Shown: piece after piece, positions 28,067 to 37,956 of the stretch
Layout: each line of letters opens with the position of its first letter
Numbering within the stretch: the first letter of the stretch is position 1
DNA from: Geothermobacter ehrlichii
GTDB taxonomy: Bacteria > Desulfobacterota > Desulfuromonadia > Desulfuromonadales > Geothermobacteraceae
DNA length: 57,161 nucleotides
Assembly: GCF_008124615.1 (NCBI RefSeq)
Contig: NZ_VNIB01000018.1
Span: 1 to 57,161 of the forward strand
Direction: 5' to 3'
The notes under the pieces: model-generated
What the model saw: only the letters and a program-made list of their open reading frames with translations
Told to the model about the DNA's origin: nothing
The model's database searches: none
Position numbers and translations under genes: made by a program

Positions 28067-29362
28067 TCAACCCGTCGAAACCTGCCTGGTGCCGGCCGTC
28101 GGCACAGCCATCCCGACAACCTGCGGCCGCAACTCCCCCACCAGGTAAAGGGATCCGGCCACCAGCACCCCGACGCCGGCCCCGGCCGCCTTGACCGCCT
28201 GGCGCAGGGCATCCCCGGCGCTGGCGCAACAGACGGCCTCCAGACCGAACTTCTGCGCCAGTTGCCGCATCCGCTGCGGCGCGACACAATCCAGGTCCGA
28301 GAGCGGCGCGCAGTAGACACCTGCAAGATGCGGCGACAAACGCTCCACCGCATACTGCCAGGCCTTGTCCGCCTTGAAGGCGGCCACCCAGGACCATCCC
28401 GGCCTGCCGAGACCGGCCAGATAGTCGGCCAGTGCGTCGATGCCGGCCGGATTGTGGGCGCCGTCGAGCAGCACCGGCGGCCGGGTGTCGAACCATTCGA
28501 GACGTCCCGGCCAGGCAAGCTGCGCCAGCCCCTGCCGGACATGAACCGGTTCAATGCCGAAATCGGCGGCGAGGCATTCGGCCGCCGCCAGGGCCAGCCC
28601 GATGTTCTGCCGCTGATGCACTCCGGCCAGGGGAAGGCTCAGTCCGGCCAGCTCCCAGAGGCGGCCGGAATAACGGCAGCGCCCCTCCGGCTCCGGCAGC
28701 ATCCGCCAGTCACGATCGGCCGTCAGCAGGGGTGAGCCGAGCTCGCCTGCCCGGCGCTTCAGAACCTCTTCGGCCTCCGGCGGTTGGACCGCCGTCAGGA
28801 CCGGCACACACGGCTTGATGATGCCGGCCTTCTCGGCGGCGATCGCCGTCAGTCCGGAGCCCAGGTGTTCCTGGTGATCAAGGCCGATCGGAGTGATCAG
28901 GCAGAGCCGGGGGCAGACCGCGTTGGTGGCGTCGAGCCGGCCGCCCATGCCGGTTTCGAGAATGGCCAGCTCGATCCGGCGCCGCCGGAAGTATTCCAGC
29001 GCCAGCACGGTGGTGAACTCGAAGAAAGTGGCCGGGATGCCGGCAAACTTCCTGCGCAGCTCATCGGTCAGGCCAGCGACCTCCGCTTCACCGATCGGCC
29101 GACCGTCGATCCGGATCCGCTCGGTAAAGGAATGCAGATGCGGTGAGGTGTACAGACCGGTGCGGACGCCGGCAGCCGTGGTCACGGCTGCCAGGGCGGC
29201 GGCCGTCGAGCCCTTGCCGTTGGTTCCGGCCAGATGGACGATGGGGAAAGCCTCGTCCGGATATCCGAGCCGGCCCAGCATCCGGCGGACGTTGTCCAGC
29301 CCCAGCTTGATCCCGAACCGCTGCAGGCCGTACAGGTAGTCGAGGCTCCGCCGGTAGTCCAA
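28067..29362 (-). CDS. folC: Folylpolyglutamate / dihydrofolate synthase
   Basis: Adds glutamate to dihydropteroate and to folates. A 431-residue Mur-ligase-like enzyme with P-loop GTNGKGSTAA (about 47-56), ETGMGGRLDATN, and DGAHNPAGI near residue 290. Sits 3 bases after accD, the same pairing as in many proteobacteria. Confidence 0.95.
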   Translation of the reverse strand: MDYRRSLDYLYGLQRFGIKLGLDNVRRMLGRLGYPDEAFPIVHLAGTNGKGSTAAALAAVTTAAGVRTGLYTSPHLHSFTERIRIDGRPIGEAEVAGLTDELRRKFAGIPATFFEFTTVLALEYFRRRRIELAILETGMGGRLDATNAVCPRLCLITPIGLDHQEHLGSGLTAIAAEKAGIIKPCVPVLTAVQPPEAEEVLKRRAGELGSPLLTADRDWRMLPEPEGRCRYSGRLWELAGLSLPLAGVHQRQNIGLALAAAECLAADFGIEPVHVRQGLAQLAWPGRLEWFDTRPPVLLDGAHNPAGIDALADYLAGLGRPGWSWVAAFKADKAWQYAVERLSPHLAGVYCAPLSDLDCVAPQRMRQLAQKFGLEAVCCASAGDALRQAVKAAGAGVGVLVAGSLYLVGELRPQVVGMAVPTAGTRQVSTG

Positions 29363-29365
29363 GGG

Positions 29366-30217
29366 TCAGCCCTTGGTGAAGATGCGCAGAATCTGCGCCA
29401 GCCTGGCTTTCATTTCCTGACGCGGCACGATCATGTCGATCATGCCGTGCTCCAGCAGGTATTCCGAACGCTGGAAACCGTCGGGCAGCTGCTGGCGGAT
29501 GGTCTGTTCGATGACCCGGGGGCCGGCGAAGCCGATCAGCGCCTTCGGTTCGGCCATGTTGATGTCGCCGAGCATGGCGAAACTGGCCGTCACGCCACCG
29601 GTCGTCGGGTCGGTCAGCACCGAGATGAAGGGAATGCCGGCCTGTTTGAGCTTCGCCAGGGCGGCACTGGTCTTGGCCATCTGCATCAGCGACAGAATGC
29701 TCTCCTGCATGCGGGCGCCGCCGGAAGAGGAGAAGACAATGACCGGCTTCTTCTCGGCAAGTCCGCGTTCGATGGCCCGGGTGATCTTCTCGCCAACCAC
29801 CGACCCCATGCTGCCGCCCATGAAGCCGAAATCGAAGACACCGACCACCACCGGCAGCCCTTCGATGGTGCCGGTGCCGCAGATGACGGCATCGCCGCCG
29901 CCGGACTTGGCGACTGCGGCCTTGATGCGGTCCTTGTACTTTTTCGAGTCTTTGAAGTTGAGAAAGTCGACCGACTCCATGCCGGCGTCCATCTCCTCGA
30001 AGGAACCGGCGTCGAGTACCAGGTCGATGCGCGCCCGGGCGGAGATGCGGAAGTGGTAGCCGCACTTGGGGCAAACGTTCAGATTCCGCTCGATTTCCCG
30101 GGTATAGACAATTTCGTTGCAGTTCTTGCACTTGGTCCAGATCCCCTCCGGCATCTGCACCTTTTTCTTTTCCACCTCTTTGGTCAGAGGTTTCTTTTTT
30201 CTCTTGAACCAGGACAT
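29366..30217 (-). CDS. accD: Acetyl-CoA carboxylase carboxyltransferase subunit beta
   Basis: Carboxyltransferase half of the enzyme that makes malonyl-CoA for fatty acid synthesis. 283 residues: N-terminal zinc ribbon (C30, C33, C49, C52), then a crotonase fold with the oxyanion-forming Gly pair in [12 protein letters not shown]. The alpha subunit is not in the window. Starts 4 bases after the upstream hydrolase gene. Confidence 0.96.
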   Translation of the reverse strand: MSWFKRKKKPLTKEVEKKKVQMPEGIWTKCKNCNEIVYTREIERNLNVCPKCGYHFRISARARIDLVLDAGSFEEMDAGMESVDFLNFKDSKKYKDRIKAAVAKSGGGDAVICGTGTIEGLPVVVGVFDFGFMGGSMGSVVGEKITRAIERGLAEKKPVIVFSSSGGARMQESILSLMQMAKTSAALAKLKQAGIPFISVLTDPTTGGVTASFAMLGDINMAEPKALIGFAGPRVIEQTIRQQLPDGFQRSEYLLEHGMIDMIVPRQEMKARLAQILRIFTKG

Positions 30218-30221
30218 GGGT

Positions 30222-31010
30222 TCACCTCACGGCTCGGGCCCGGTCGGCGATCTCGAAGATCTCGCCGCCCTCAAGCAAGCTGATCCGATCGTCGCCGAGC
30301 TCCTTGAGTTCAGATTCAACCTCCCCGAGAAACTGGGGTTTGACATGAAAGACCAGAACCGGAACGTCGGGCCGGTCGAGCTTGGACAGTTCCGTCGCCA
30401 GCATGGCCGGCGTCAGATGACCGCTCGCCTCCGCCAGGCCACGCAGCCGGTCGGGGAAAGAGGTCTCGACAAAGGCGAGTTTCAGTTCGGGACATTCGCG
30501 CCCCAGCCGCCAGACCGCGTCGGTGGTTGCGGTGTCCCCTGAAAAGAGCATGGCCGCTCCATCGGCGCGCAGCAGATAGCCGGCAGTCGGAACCGGATGC
30601 CGGGTCCAGCGCCATTCGACCTCGATGCCGGCGACCCGCGTCCGTCCCTCGTCCGGCAGGGGGCAGAAACGCAGAACGGGACGATCCGGTTGCGGTATGC
30701 GGGTAAAATCGGGCCAGACTTCGTCGTTGAAGAGGTTCCGGTGCAGGCTGTCGAGAACCGCGGCCGGCGCCCAGATGCGAAGCGGGTGCGTTCTGCGCGT
30801 CAGTACGTTGTCGACCAGAAAGGCCAAGTCGACCATGTGGTCCAGATGGGCGTGGGTCAGCAGCACATCGTCGATGGTCGCCTGCTCCTCGAGATCGAGG
30901 ATGGCGGTCACTGTGCCGGCATCAACCAGCAGCCGGTCGTCGATCAGCAGGCTGCTGGTATGGAACCCCGGCAGGCGGGATCCATAACTGCCCAGGACCT
31001 TGATCTTCAT
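30222..31010 (-). CDS. Metallo-beta-lactamase fold hydrolase, cyclic-nucleotide phosphodiesterase-like
   Basis: 262 residues. The metal motif H53-A-H55-L-D57-H58 is intact, with further ligands likely in the FSGDTATTD region and the C-terminal FHVKP. The N terminus ([20 protein letters not shown]) and overall plan recall class II cAMP phosphodiesterases and the related RNase Z-like hydrolases. The substrate is not certain. Lies between trpA (21 bases) and accD (4 bases). Confidence 0.75.
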   Translation of the reverse strand: MKIKVLGSYGSRLPGFHTSSLLIDDRLLVDAGTVTAILDLEEQATIDDVLLTHAHLDHMVDLAFLVDNVLTRRTHPLRIWAPAAVLDSLHRNLFNDEVWPDFTRIPQPDRPVLRFCPLPDEGRTRVAGIEVEWRWTRHPVPTAGYLLRADGAAMLFSGDTATTDAVWRLGRECPELKLAFVETSFPDRLRGLAEASGHLTPAMLATELSKLDRPDVPVLVFHVKPQFLGEVESELKELGDDRISLLEGGEIFEIADRARAVR

Positions 31011-31031
31011 CCGTCTCTCTTTCGACGCGCC

Positions 31032-31832
31032 TCAGACGCCGTCGATCCCTTCCCGCAGGGCCCTGACGAAAGCGGCGACCTTCTCCGCCAAGTCAGGCGA
31101 AGCACCGTGTTCACCGATGATTTTCACCAGGGCGCTGCCGACCACCACGCCGTCGGCGAAGCGGGCGACAGCGGCGGCATCGCCGGGGCTGGTGATCCCG
31201 AAGCCGACCGCCACCGGCACGCGGCTGAAACCGCGAATCTCCTCGACCTCGACGGCAATGGCCGTCGGATCGATCTGGCGGCTGCCGGTAACCCCGGTCA
31301 TGGAGACATAGTAGAGGTAGCCTTCGGCTCCTGCTGCCAGCTGCCGCCGCCGCTCCGCCGGCGTCGTCGGCGCCAGCAGGGTCACCAGATCGATCTGCCG
31401 CTGCTGCAGATACGGCTGGAGTTCCCCGGCCTCCTCGGGCGGCAGGTCGACCAGCAGCAGGCCGTCGACACCGGCCTCGGCGGCCCTTTCGGCGAAACGT
31501 TCGGGGCCGAAGCGCAACACCGGATTGTAGTAGCCCATCAGCACGATGGGGGTGTTGGTGTGCTGCCGCACCCGTTCCACGGTCTGCAGGACTCCGGCCA
31601 GGGTCGTCCCCGATTCCAGGGCCCGCAGGGAAGCTTCCTGGATGGTCGGCCCGTCCGCCATGGGATCGGAAAAGGGGATCCCAAGTTCGATGACATCGGC
31701 GCCCTCTTCCACCAGCAGGTGCAACAGCCGCTCGGTGGTGTCCAGGTCAGGATCACCGGCGGTGAGAAAAGGGATCAGCGCCTTGCGCCCTTCCCTTTTC
31801 AGCCTGGCAAATGTCTCCGCGATACGACTCAT
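31032..31832 (-). CDS. trpA: Tryptophan synthase alpha chain
   Basis: Splits indole-3-glycerol phosphate to indole and glyceraldehyde 3-phosphate. A 266-residue TIM barrel with catalytic Glu in ELGIPFSDPMADGPTIQ and Asp in LVDLPPEE, plus the phosphate site VGFGITSPG. ATG 31832 is chosen because the longer frame to 31889 runs into udgB. It is separated from trpB by two unrelated genes. A possible private promoter (31863-31889) lies just upstream. Confidence 0.95.
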   Translation of the reverse strand: MSRIAETFARLKREGRKALIPFLTAGDPDLDTTERLLHLLVEEGADVIELGIPFSDPMADGPTIQEASLRALESGTTLAGVLQTVERVRQHTNTPIVLMGYYNPVLRFGPERFAERAAEAGVDGLLLVDLPPEEAGELQPYLQQRQIDLVTLLAPTTPAERRRQLAAGAEGYLYYVSMTGVTGSRQIDPTAIAVEVEEIRGFSRVPVAVGFGITSPGDAAAVARFADGVVVGSALVKIIGEHGASPDLAEKVAAFVRALREGIDGV

Positions 31833-31862
31833 CTCTGCCCGATCTCGATCAAATTCCGTCAG

Positions 31863-31889
31863 TCTATAAGATGGGACCCGCCTTTTCAA
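31863..31889 (-). promoter_or_regulatory. Candidate promoter before trpA
   Basis: TTGAAA (31884-31889) and TATAGA (31863-31868) are close to -35 and -10 consensus but are spaced by 15 bases, shorter than usual. Located at the end of udgB, 30 bases before trpA. Confidence 0.35.
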
Positions 31890-32563
31890 CCATTATCCCC
31901 GGCCAGCTCCCTGACCGTCTGCAGCAGCTCACAGAACATGGTCTCGGTCAGCCTGCCGGTCTGGATGTTGTAGCGGCTGGTGTGATAGCTGCCGACCAGA
32001 ACCGGCGCGGCCGCGAAGCGGTAGACCACGCCGTGGCCGAAGGGATAATCAGCCAGACGCTGCAGATGCCCCTGCTGACGGTAGAGGCGCAGCAGGCTGC
32101 GAAAGGCATCTCCCCCGAGGGCGAGAATCACCCGCAGATTCTTCAGGGCGGCAATCTCCTGCGCAAGAAAGGGACGACAGGCGGTGAACTCGTCCGCCTT
32201 CGGCTTGTTCTCCGGCGGCAGGCACTTGACGACGTTGGTCAGGTAGAGATCAACCAGCCGCAGGCCGTCATCGCGAGAGACCGCGTCGGGCCGGTTGCTG
32301 AAGCCGGCCTGGAAAAGAAGCGGATACATGAAGTCGCCAGCACCGTCGCCGGTGAAGGGGCGTCCGCTGCGATTGGCGCCATGGGCGCCGGGAGCCAGGC
32401 CGACCAGGCAGATCCGGGCTTCGGGATCGCCGAAGCCGGGCACGGGACGCGACCAGTAATCGGACCGGCGGTAGCCGGCTTTCGGCTTCAGCTCCACCAT
32501 ACCCCGCACCAGCCGGTCGCAGCGACGGCAATCGAGCAGCCCCGGCAGCTCAGCACCCAGCAT
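31886..32563 (-). CDS. Uracil-DNA glycosylase, family 5 (UdgB type)
   Basis: Removes uracil, and in this family also other deaminated bases, from DNA. 225 residues with the iron-sulfur Cys pair C12-x2-C15 at the N terminus, the family 5 motif GLAPGAHGANRSGRPFTGD, and HTSRYN near the C terminus. The polar Asp or Asn seen in motif 1 of other families is replaced by Ala/Gly, as in UdgB. ATG 32563 is chosen because GGAGGAG precedes it; a longer start at 32587 would swallow that site. It lies between the helicase and trpA. Confidence 0.88.
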   Translation of the reverse strand: MLGAELPGLLDCRRCDRLVRGMVELKPKAGYRRSDYWSRPVPGFGDPEARICLVGLAPGAHGANRSGRPFTGDGAGDFMYPLLFQAGFSNRPDAVSRDDGLRLVDLYLTNVVKCLPPENKPKADEFTACRPFLAQEIAALKNLRVILALGGDAFRSLLRLYRQQGHLQRLADYPFGHGVVYRFAAAPVLVGSYHTSRYNIQTGRLTETMFCELLQTVRELAGDNG

Positions 32564-32583
32564 TGCGCGCTCTCCTCCGAGGA

Positions 32584-33852
32584 TCAAGCATCGGATTTGC
32601 GTTCCCTGGCACCGCCGCGCCGCCGGCGGCGCGGCCGGCGCTTCTTCTCGCCACCGCCGGTCGCGGGCTTCGGCGTCCTCTTTCGCGAAGCCGGGCGCCG
32701 GTAGTCCCAGACAAAATCGTCATCAAGCGGAAAACAGCTGGGAATCTTCTGCCCGAGATAGCTCTCGATATCCTCCAGGTGAAAGACCAGGTCCTCGTCG
32801 GCCAGGCTGATCGCCTTGCCGACGGCGCCGGCGCGGGCGGTGCGGCCGATCCGGTGCACGTAATCCTCGGGATCCTGCGGCAGATCGTAATTGATGACGT
32901 GCGTCACCCCTTCGATGTGGATGCCGCGGGAGGCGACATCGGTCGCCACCAGGAAATTGAGCCTGCCCGCCTTGAATTCGTCGAGAATCCGCATCCGCTT
33001 GCGCTGCGGGATGTCGCCGGAGATAACCGCCGCCTTGAACTCGTTGGCCTTCAGCCGCTCGACCAGGTGTTCGGCCTCTTTCTTGGTGTTGACGAAGACG
33101 AGCACCCGTTCCATTCCCGGATCCTTGCGCAAAAGCCCCATCAGAAGCGGAAATTTTTCCCGCCGGCTGACATGGTAGAGCACCTGCTCCACCCTCTCGG
33201 CCGTCACCTGTTCGGGAGCGATGCGCACCTTTTCGGCAATGTCCATGAACTCGTAGGCCAGCTCCATGACCCGCTGGTTGAGGGTGGCCGAAAAGAGCAT
33301 GGTCTGCCGCTTGTCGAAGGGCGGCAGCTTGCGCAACAGGTAGCGCAGGTCGCGGATGAAGCCCATATCGAACATGCGGTCGGCCTCATCGATGACCACC
33401 GCCTCGATCTTCTTCAGGGAGAAGACCCGCTGCTTGTAGTAGTCAATCAGCCGGCCCGGCGTGGCGACGATGATGTCGACACCGGAACGCAGGGCACTGC
33501 GCTGTTTTTCGTAGTCGACGCCGCCGAAGATCGGCTGAACCCTGAGGTCGCAGCCGCTGCCGAGCACCTCGGCATCGGCACAGATCTGTACCACCAGCTC
33601 GCGCGTCGGCGCCATGATCAGCGCCCGCGGATCGGGGGAAGCCGGCCGGCGGTTGCGCAGCAGGCGGGTAAACAGCGAAATGAGAAAGGCGGCGGTCTTG
33701 CCGGTACCGGTCTGCGCCTGGGCGGCGACGTCCTTGCCCTGCAAAGCCAGGGGGATGGATTCTTCCTGCACCGGGGTCAATTCCTTGAACCCCGCCTTTT
33801 CAATCCCTTGCAGAACCTCTTTCGGCAGGTCAAGTTCGGTGAATTTCATCAT
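32584..33852 (-). CDS. rhlB: DEAD-box RNA helicase, RhlB-like
   Basis: ATP-dependent RNA unwinding. 422 residues: Q motif (LTPVQEESIP), motif I AQTGTGKT (46-53), PTRELVVQI, DEAD in VIDEADRMFD, SAT, then the second RecA domain with YVHRIGRTAR. The DEADRMFDMGF region and the IESYLGQKIP segment after motif VI resemble RhlB more than RhlE. The tail is very basic (Arg/Lys-rich last 45 residues), typical for RNA binding. It sits between trpB and udgB. Confidence 0.9.
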   Translation of the reverse strand: MMKFTELDLPKEVLQGIEKAGFKELTPVQEESIPLALQGKDVAAQAQTGTGKTAAFLISLFTRLLRNRRPASPDPRALIMAPTRELVVQICADAEVLGSGCDLRVQPIFGGVDYEKQRSALRSGVDIIVATPGRLIDYYKQRVFSLKKIEAVVIDEADRMFDMGFIRDLRYLLRKLPPFDKRQTMLFSATLNQRVMELAYEFMDIAEKVRIAPEQVTAERVEQVLYHVSRREKFPLLMGLLRKDPGMERVLVFVNTKKEAEHLVERLKANEFKAAVISGDIPQRKRMRILDEFKAGRLNFLVATDVASRGIHIEGVTHVINYDLPQDPEDYVHRIGRTARAGAVGKAISLADEDLVFHLEDIESYLGQKIPSCFPLDDDFVWDYRRPASRKRTPKPATGGGEKKRRPRRRRRGGARERKSDA

Positions 33853-33900
33853 TTTCTTTCCGCTCGGCGCGCCGTCGCCGGAAGGCGGCAGCGGCAAGCC

Positions 33901-33931
33901 AGGCCGCGCCGGCATACTGCCGGCGCGGCCT
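33901..33931 (-). other. 14-bp hairpin between trpB and the helicase gene
   Basis: A perfect, very GC-rich 14-bp stem (33901-33914 with 33918-33931) with loop TAC begins 4 bases after the trpB stop. No U-run follows on the minus strand. It may end or process the trp mRNA, so that the helicase, udgB and trpA are expressed at a different level. Confidence 0.55.
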
Positions 33932-33935
33932 GATT

Positions 33936-35132
33936 CTAGAGTTCGGCGTTCATCGCTTCGGCGACGGTATGGATGTCCTTGTCCCCCCGGCCGGACAGGC
34001 AGACGACGATGACCTGGTCCTTCTTCATCGTCGGCGCGCGCCGGATCACTTCGGCGATGGCGTGGGCGCTCTCGAGCGCCGGGATAATCCCCTCCAGCCG
34101 GGTCAGCAGATTGAAGGCTTCGAGCGCCTCGTCGTCGCTGGCGGCGACGTACTCGGCCCGCCCCAGGTCACTGAGCAGGGCATGTTCCGGTCCGACCCCC
34201 GGATAGTCGAGACCGGCGGAAATGGAATGGGCGTGTTCGATCTGCCCGTCTTCGTCCTGCAGCAGATAGGTCTTGTTGCCGTGCAGCACCCCGACCCGAC
34301 CGGCGCCGATGGAAGCGGCGTGGCGGCCGGTCTCGACGCCCAGCCCCGCCGCCTCGACCCCGACCAGCTGCACCTGTTCGTCGTCGATGAAGGGATAAAA
34401 GAGCCCCATGGCGTTGGAGCCGCCGCCGACGCAGGCGATGGCCACGTCCGGCAGTCGTCCCTCGGCCTCCAGGATCTGCCGGCGGGTCTCGCGACCGATG
34501 ACCGACTGGAAATCCCGCACCATCTCCGGGTAAGGGTGCGGTCCGGCGACCGTTCCGATGACGTAGAAGGTGTCGCGCACATGGGTGACCCAGTGGCGCA
34601 GGGCATCGTTCATGGCGTCCTTCAGGGTCGCTGTGCCGCTGACAACCTCGTGCACGCTGGCACCGAGCAGTTTCATGCGGAAGACGTTCAGCGCCTGCCG
34701 GCGGATATCCTCGGCCCCCATGAAGACCTGGCATTCCATGCCGAACAGGGCAGCCACGGTGGCGGTGGCGACGCCGTGCTGGCCGGCGCCGGTCTCGGCG
34801 ATCACCCGGGTCTTGCCCATGCGCCGGGCGAGCAGCGCCTGGCCGATGGTGTTGTTGATCTTGTGGGCGCCGGTGTGGTTGAGATCCTCGCGCTTGAGAA
34901 AGACCTTGGCGCCACCGAGATGCTCGCTCAGCCTCCGGGCGAAATAGAGGGGACTGGGGCGACCGACGTAGTGACGGAAGTAGTAGTCGAGCTCCCGCTG
35001 GAAGGAAGAGTCGGCCCTGGCCTTGCGATAGGCGGCCTCCAGTTCCTGCAGCGCCGGCATCAGGGTTTCGGCGACATAGCGGCCGCCGAAAGGTCCGAAA
35101 TGTCCATTCTGGTCGGGATAATGGTAACTCAA
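33936..35132 (-). CDS. trpB: Tryptophan synthase beta chain (TrpB1 type)
   Basis: Joins indole and serine to tryptophan with pyridoxal phosphate. 398 residues with the cofactor lysine K91 in [21 protein letters not shown], and the phosphate loop GGGSNAMG. The start is TTG 35132, overlapping the trpF stop (TTGA) and preceded by GGGGGAG 7 bases upstream; a longer frame to 35402 is a shadow of trpF. This is the form that complexes with TrpA. Confidence 0.95.
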   Translation of the reverse strand: MSYHYPDQNGHFGPFGGRYVAETLMPALQELEAAYRKARADSSFQRELDYYFRHYVGRPSPLYFARRLSEHLGGAKVFLKREDLNHTGAHKINNTIGQALLARRMGKTRVIAETGAGQHGVATATVAALFGMECQVFMGAEDIRRQALNVFRMKLLGASVHEVVSGTATLKDAMNDALRHWVTHVRDTFYVIGTVAGPHPYPEMVRDFQSVIGRETRRQILEAEGRLPDVAIACVGGGSNAMGLFYPFIDDEQVQLVGVEAAGLGVETGRHAASIGAGRVGVLHGNKTYLLQDEDGQIEHAHSISAGLDYPGVGPEHALLSDLGRAEYVAASDDEALEAFNLLTRLEGIIPALESAHAIAEVIRRAPTMKKDQVIVVCLSGRGDKDIHTVAEAMNAEL

Positions 35133-35782
35133 CAGTTCACTCCCCCGCCCACCCCATCCTCGGCGGGCGCATTCTTCCTGGCATTGGCGATGAAGGCGGC
35201 GACCTTCGCCGGATCCTTGATTCCCGGCGAGGACTCGACGCCGCTGGAGACATCGACGGCAAAGGGGGCGACCCGGCGCACCGCCTCGGCCACATTGTCC
35301 GGGTTCAGGCCACCGGCGAGAATCAGCGGCCGGCGGCGGGCCAGACCGGCGGCCAGCTCCCAATCGAAGGTTTTGCCGGTGCCGCCGTAACTCTCCGGGC
35401 ACCAGGCGTCGAGCAGAAGGCCGTCGACCCGGTAGTCGTCAACCCGCTGCAGGCTCTGCCGGTCCCGTACCCGCAGAGCCTTGATGACCTTCAGCCCTGG
35501 CAGCCGACAGTCTTCGGGGGACTCGTCTCCATGCAACTGTACCAGGTCGAGACGGCAGGCGGCGGCCGTGCGCCGGATCGTCTCGGCATCGGCATTGACG
35601 AACAGGCCGACCAGGCTGACAAAGGGCGGCAGCCCCTCGACCAGCCGGCAGGCCGCCTCCAGTTCAACGTAGCGCGGACTGCCGGGGTAGAAAACCAGCC
35701 CCAGGGCATCAGCGCCACAGGCGATGGCGTGTTCGGCGTCCTGCCGCCGGGTGATGCCGCAAATCTTGACCCGGACGTTCAC
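35129..35782 (-). CDS. trpF: Phosphoribosylanthranilate isomerase
   Basis: Third tryptophan-specific step. A 217-residue TIM barrel starting VKICGITR with the catalytic Cys, QLHGDES in the middle, and the phosphate site AGGLNPDNV ... [11 protein letters not shown]. Directly abuts the trpB2 stop and overlaps trpB. Confidence 0.95.
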   Translation of the reverse strand: MNVRVKICGITRRQDAEHAIACGADALGLVFYPGSPRYVELEAACRLVEGLPPFVSLVGLFVNADAETIRRTAAACRLDLVQLHGDESPEDCRLPGLKVIKALRVRDRQSLQRVDDYRVDGLLLDAWCPESYGGTGKTFDWELAAGLARRRPLILAGGLNPDNVAEAVRRVAPFAVDVSSGVESSPGIKDPAKVAAFIANARKNAPAEDGVGGGVNC

Positions 35783-37150
35783 TCAGTCTCCCAGCTCAAC
35801 CTTCGGCAGCCTGCAGAGGGACTCTCTGATCGCCTCGGCCGGATAGGCATAGTCCTCCAGCTCGCCGGCGAAATAGGCATCGTAGGCCGCCATGTCGACA
35901 TGGCCATGACCGGAGAGGTTGAAGAGGATGGTCCGCTCGACCCCTTCTTCCTTGGCCTGCAGGGCCTCCTCCACCGCCGCCTTGATGGCGTGGGAGGCCT
36001 CGGGCGCCGGGATGATCCCCTCGGCGCGGGAGAAGAGGACCGCCGCCTCGAAGCAGCCGGTCTGGCCGAAGGCCCGCGCCTCGATCAGGCCGGCGTCGAG
36101 CAGCTGCGAGACCAGCGGCGCCGCACCATGATAGCGCAGGCCGCCGGCATGAATGCCGGGCGGCATGAAATCGTGTCCCAGGGTGTACATCTTGGCGATA
36201 GGCGCCATCTTGGCGGTATCGCCGTAATCGAACTCGTAAACCCCCTTGGTCAAGGTCGGACAGGACTGGGGTTCGGCGGCAACGATCCGCACCTCCTTGC
36301 CGGCCGCCTTGTCCGCCAGGAAGGGGAAGGAGATGCCGGCGAAATTGGAACCGCCGCCGTGACAGCCGATAACCACGTCCGGATAGTCGCCAGCGATGGC
36401 CATCTGCTCCTTGGCCTCCAGACCGATGACCGTCTGATGCAGGCAGACGTGATTGAGCACGCTGCCCAGCGAATAGCGGGTATCCTCGTGGGTGGCCGCA
36501 TCCTCGACCGCCTCGCTGATGGCGATACCGAGCGAACCGTTGCTGTCGGGATCCTGCTCGAGAATCGCCCGGCCGGCGTTGGTCCGGTCAGAAGGCGAAG
36601 CCAGCACCTCGGCCCCCCACAGCTGCATCATCGACTTGCGGTAGGGCTTCTGGTTGAAGGAGACCTTGACCATGTAGACGGTACATTCCAGACCGAACAT
36701 CTGGCAGGCCATGGCGATGGAAGAACCCCACTGCCCGGCGCCGGTCTCGCTGGCGATGCGCCGGGTGCCGGCCAGCTTGTTGTAGAAGGCCTGCGGTACG
36801 GCGGTGTTCGGCTTGTGACTGCCGGCCGGCGATACCCCTTCGTACTTGTAGTAGATTTTCGCCGGCGTTCCCAGCGCCTTTTCCAGCCGGCGGGCGCGGA
36901 ACATCGGCGTCGGCCGCCAGAGCCGGTAGATTTCGCGCACTTCCTCCGGAATCGGAATCCAGCGCTCGGTCGAAACCTCCTGCTCGATCAGCCCCATGGG
37001 GAAGAGCGGCAGCAGGTCGTCGGGCGTCACCGGCTTGCCGGTCGCCGGATGCATGACCGGAGCCGGCGGGCCCGGCAGGTCGGGGATTATATTGTACCAG
37101 GATGCGGGAATGCGGTCCTCGGACAGGATAATCTTGCTCTGATCAGACAT
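35783..37150 (-). CDS. trpB2: Tryptophan synthase beta-like protein (TrpB2 type)
   Basis: 455 residues, longer than TrpB1 and with a different N terminus. The cofactor lysine is K113 in [21 protein letters not shown] and [11 protein letters not shown] are the TrpB2 versions of the activation and phosphate loops. TrpB2 proteins use indole and serine but usually do not bind TrpA; a salvage or stand-alone role has been proposed for the family. The ATG has GGAGG 5 bases upstream. It overlaps trpC by 8 bases. Confidence 0.92.
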   Translation of the reverse strand: MSDQSKIILSEDRIPASWYNIIPDLPGPPAPVMHPATGKPVTPDDLLPLFPMGLIEQEVSTERWIPIPEEVREIYRLWRPTPMFRARRLEKALGTPAKIYYKYEGVSPAGSHKPNTAVPQAFYNKLAGTRRIASETGAGQWGSSIAMACQMFGLECTVYMVKVSFNQKPYRKSMMQLWGAEVLASPSDRTNAGRAILEQDPDSNGSLGIAISEAVEDAATHEDTRYSLGSVLNHVCLHQTVIGLEAKEQMAIAGDYPDVVIGCHGGGSNFAGISFPFLADKAAGKEVRIVAAEPQSCPTLTKGVYEFDYGDTAKMAPIAKMYTLGHDFMPPGIHAGGLRYHGAAPLVSQLLDAGLIEARAFGQTGCFEAAVLFSRAEGIIPAPEASHAIKAAVEEALQAKEEGVERTILFNLSGHGHVDMAAYDAYFAGELEDYAYPAEAIRESLCRLPKVELGD

Positions 37151-37946
37151 GGGTTCCTCCATTCGTTCCCAGTAGTTCGTAAAGCTTGACCGCCGGATCA
37201 GCCTCGCGCATCAGGCTTTCGCCAACAAGAAAGGCCCTGGCCCCGGCTCTCAGCAGGCGTTCGATATCGTCCCGGCAGTGAAGGCCGCTTTCGGCGACCG
37301 GCAGGCAGTCTCGCGGCAGCAGCGGCAGCAGCCGCTCGCTCACCGCCAGGTCAGTGTGAAAAGTCTTCAGGTCGCGGTTGTTGATGCCGATCATCGGCAC
37401 CGCGGCGCCAGCGCTCTTCGCCAGTTCGGCCTCGTCGTGCACCTCGAGCAGCACATCGAGTTCGAGCTCCGCCGCCTCGGCAGCGAAATCCTCGAGCTGG
37501 GCCGGTTCGAGGGCCGCCGCGATCAGCAGCACGGCGTCGGCGCCAGCCGCCCGGCTCTGATAGAGCTGATAGCGGTCGATGATGAAATCCTTGCGCAGCA
37601 GAGGCAGAGCGACCTGCCGGCGGATCTGCTCCAGATAAGCCAGCTCACCATGGAAGAAATCCCGGTCGGTAAGCACCGACAGGCAGGCGGCACCGCCCCG
37701 CTCATAGGCGGCGGCGATGGCGAGCGGATCGAAATCCTCGCGGATCACCCCCTTGGAGGGCGACCCTTTCTTCACCTCGGCAATGATGGCAGTTCCGGTT
37801 TCGGCCCGCACCGACAGGGCGGCGGCGAAACCGCGCACCGGTTCGGCGTCGCGGCAACGGGATCGCTGCTCCCGCAGGTCGCTTTGGCCACGGGCGGAAG
37901 CGACTTCCTCCCTTTTCCGTTCGATGATTCTGTCGAGTATGGTCAT
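37143..37946 (-). CDS. trpC: Indole-3-glycerol phosphate synthase
   Basis: Ring closure to indole-3-glycerol phosphate. 267 residues with [13 protein letters not shown] at the start, [10 protein letters not shown] (catalytic Lys and Glu region), LLRKDFIID, and [13 protein letters not shown] 37946 is correct; a longer frame to 38177 is a trpD shadow. Separate from trpF, unlike the fused form in enteric bacteria. Confidence 0.95.
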   Translation of the reverse strand: MTILDRIIERKREEVASARGQSDLREQRSRCRDAEPVRGFAAALSVRAETGTAIIAEVKKGSPSKGVIREDFDPLAIAAAYERGGAACLSVLTDRDFFHGELAYLEQIRRQVALPLLRKDFIIDRYQLYQSRAAGADAVLLIAAALEPAQLEDFAAEAAELELDVLLEVHDEAELAKSAGAAVPMIGINNRDLKTFHTDLAVSERLLPLLPRDCLPVAESGLHCRDDIERLLRAGARAFLVGESLMREADPAVKLYELLGTNGGTHV

Positions 37947-37956
37947 GCGCTCTCTG

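Noticed and set aside
28063-28554. N-terminal extension making LptD 899 residues
   Set aside because: The extension is folC in another frame; the signal peptide begins exactly at 28062.
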